Shown: piece after piece, positions 16,701 to 16,814 of the stretch
Position numbering within the stretch: position 1 is the stretch's first letter
How the letters are laid out: every line of letters begins with the position of its first letter
DNA from: Pelagophyceae sp. CCMP2097
Lineage: Eukaryota; Sar; Pelagophyceae
Assembly: GCA_026770575.1 (NCBI GenBank)
Contig: MU657178.1
Span: 697,454 to 714,267, forward strand
Length of the DNA stretch: 16,814 bases
Direction: 5' to 3'
Position numbers and translations under genes: made by a program
Notes under the pieces: generated by a model
The model's input: the letters and a program-made list of their open reading frames with translations, nothing else
Told to the model about the DNA's origin: nothing
Database searches by the model: none

Positions 16701-16747
16701 GACCCAATATGGGGTATGGGGCCCCATATGGGGCCCCATATTGGGTC
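16701..16747. repeat. 47-base near-perfect palindrome
   Basis: gacccaatatgggg (16701-16714) is the exact reverse complement of ccccatattgggtc (16734-16747). Between them lies a self-palindromic tatggggccccata (16715-16728) and a tgggg spacer. It could form a strong hairpin or cruciform, or mark a recent inverted duplication. Confidence 0.92.
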
Positions 16748-16814
16748 CCATGGGGCGGCGGGGTTCCAGCCGGCGCGCGTCGCCGGCCACGTGCCGGCCG
16801 GACCCTGACGCCCA

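Larger units (their letters stand above)
16032..16814. other. right-hand region, no supported gene
   Basis: Open frames cross this region on both strands, but they mostly run through the degenerate repeat array or a palindrome and show no recognisable domain. One frame starts ATG at 16039 with MLLRAAARVARGLARLCRSV, which looks like a mitochondrial presequence, and then enters the repeat array and stops at 16354-16356. Without any conserved domain I do not call it a gene. Confidence 0.45.

Noticed and set aside
16332..16808. 158-codon plus-strand frame at the right edge
   Set aside because: It starts within the repeat array and ends through the 47-base palindrome (GPHMGPHIGSHG). No domain is recognisable.

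Overview
This window is nuclear DNA from a eukaryote. It is GC-rich, the genes are separated by only a few hundred bases, and several coding regions can only be completed by removing short GT..AG introns of about 66-222 bases. The proteins (a Nup155-type nucleoporin, a MYND/RING/Sel1 protein, an ER-type DnaJ protein, a large SH3 scaffold, and a mitochondrial-type amidinotransferase) and the strong G/C preference at third codon positions suggest a GC-rich unicellular alga, perhaps a pelagophyte-like stramenopile such as Aureococcus. That assignment is inference from composition and gene style; nothing here proves the species.

Layout. Bases 1-282 may be the 3' end of a gene cut by the left edge (weak). 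Bases 529-6526 (+) are a six-exon nucleoporin of the Nup155/Nup170 family, a scaffold of the nuclear pore inner ring. Bases 6975-8003 (+) encode a single-exon protein with a MYND zinc finger, an all-cysteine RING-like finger and four Sel1 repeats. Bases 8523-9257 (-) encode a membrane DnaJ with a signal peptide and a MANF-C/SAP-like tail. It is divergent, across 201 bases, from a large gene at 9459-13259 (+) that carries two copies of a helical domain (similar to the one at the C-terminus of ZNF598/Hel2) on either side of an SH3 domain, then UIM-like motifs, a Gln-rich tract, a PY-SPG repeat tail and a split zinc ribbon. Bases 13724-15274 (-) are a glycine/inosamine amidinotransferase gene in at least three exons.

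Bases 15275-16814 hold no gene I can support but are rich in structure: a nested hairpin, a tetranucleotide microsatellite, a 495-base MITE-like element with perfect 28-base terminal inverted repeats and TA ends, two 31-base-period minisatellites inside it, a degenerate array built around cccgagtgg, and a 47-base palindrome near the right edge.

The genes do not form a pathway or operon; the order looks like ordinary compact eukaryotic packing. The most unusual items are the architecture of the SH3 scaffold protein and the MITE-like element. The introns show a consistent splice signature (GTGNGN-type donors, mostly TAG acceptors).
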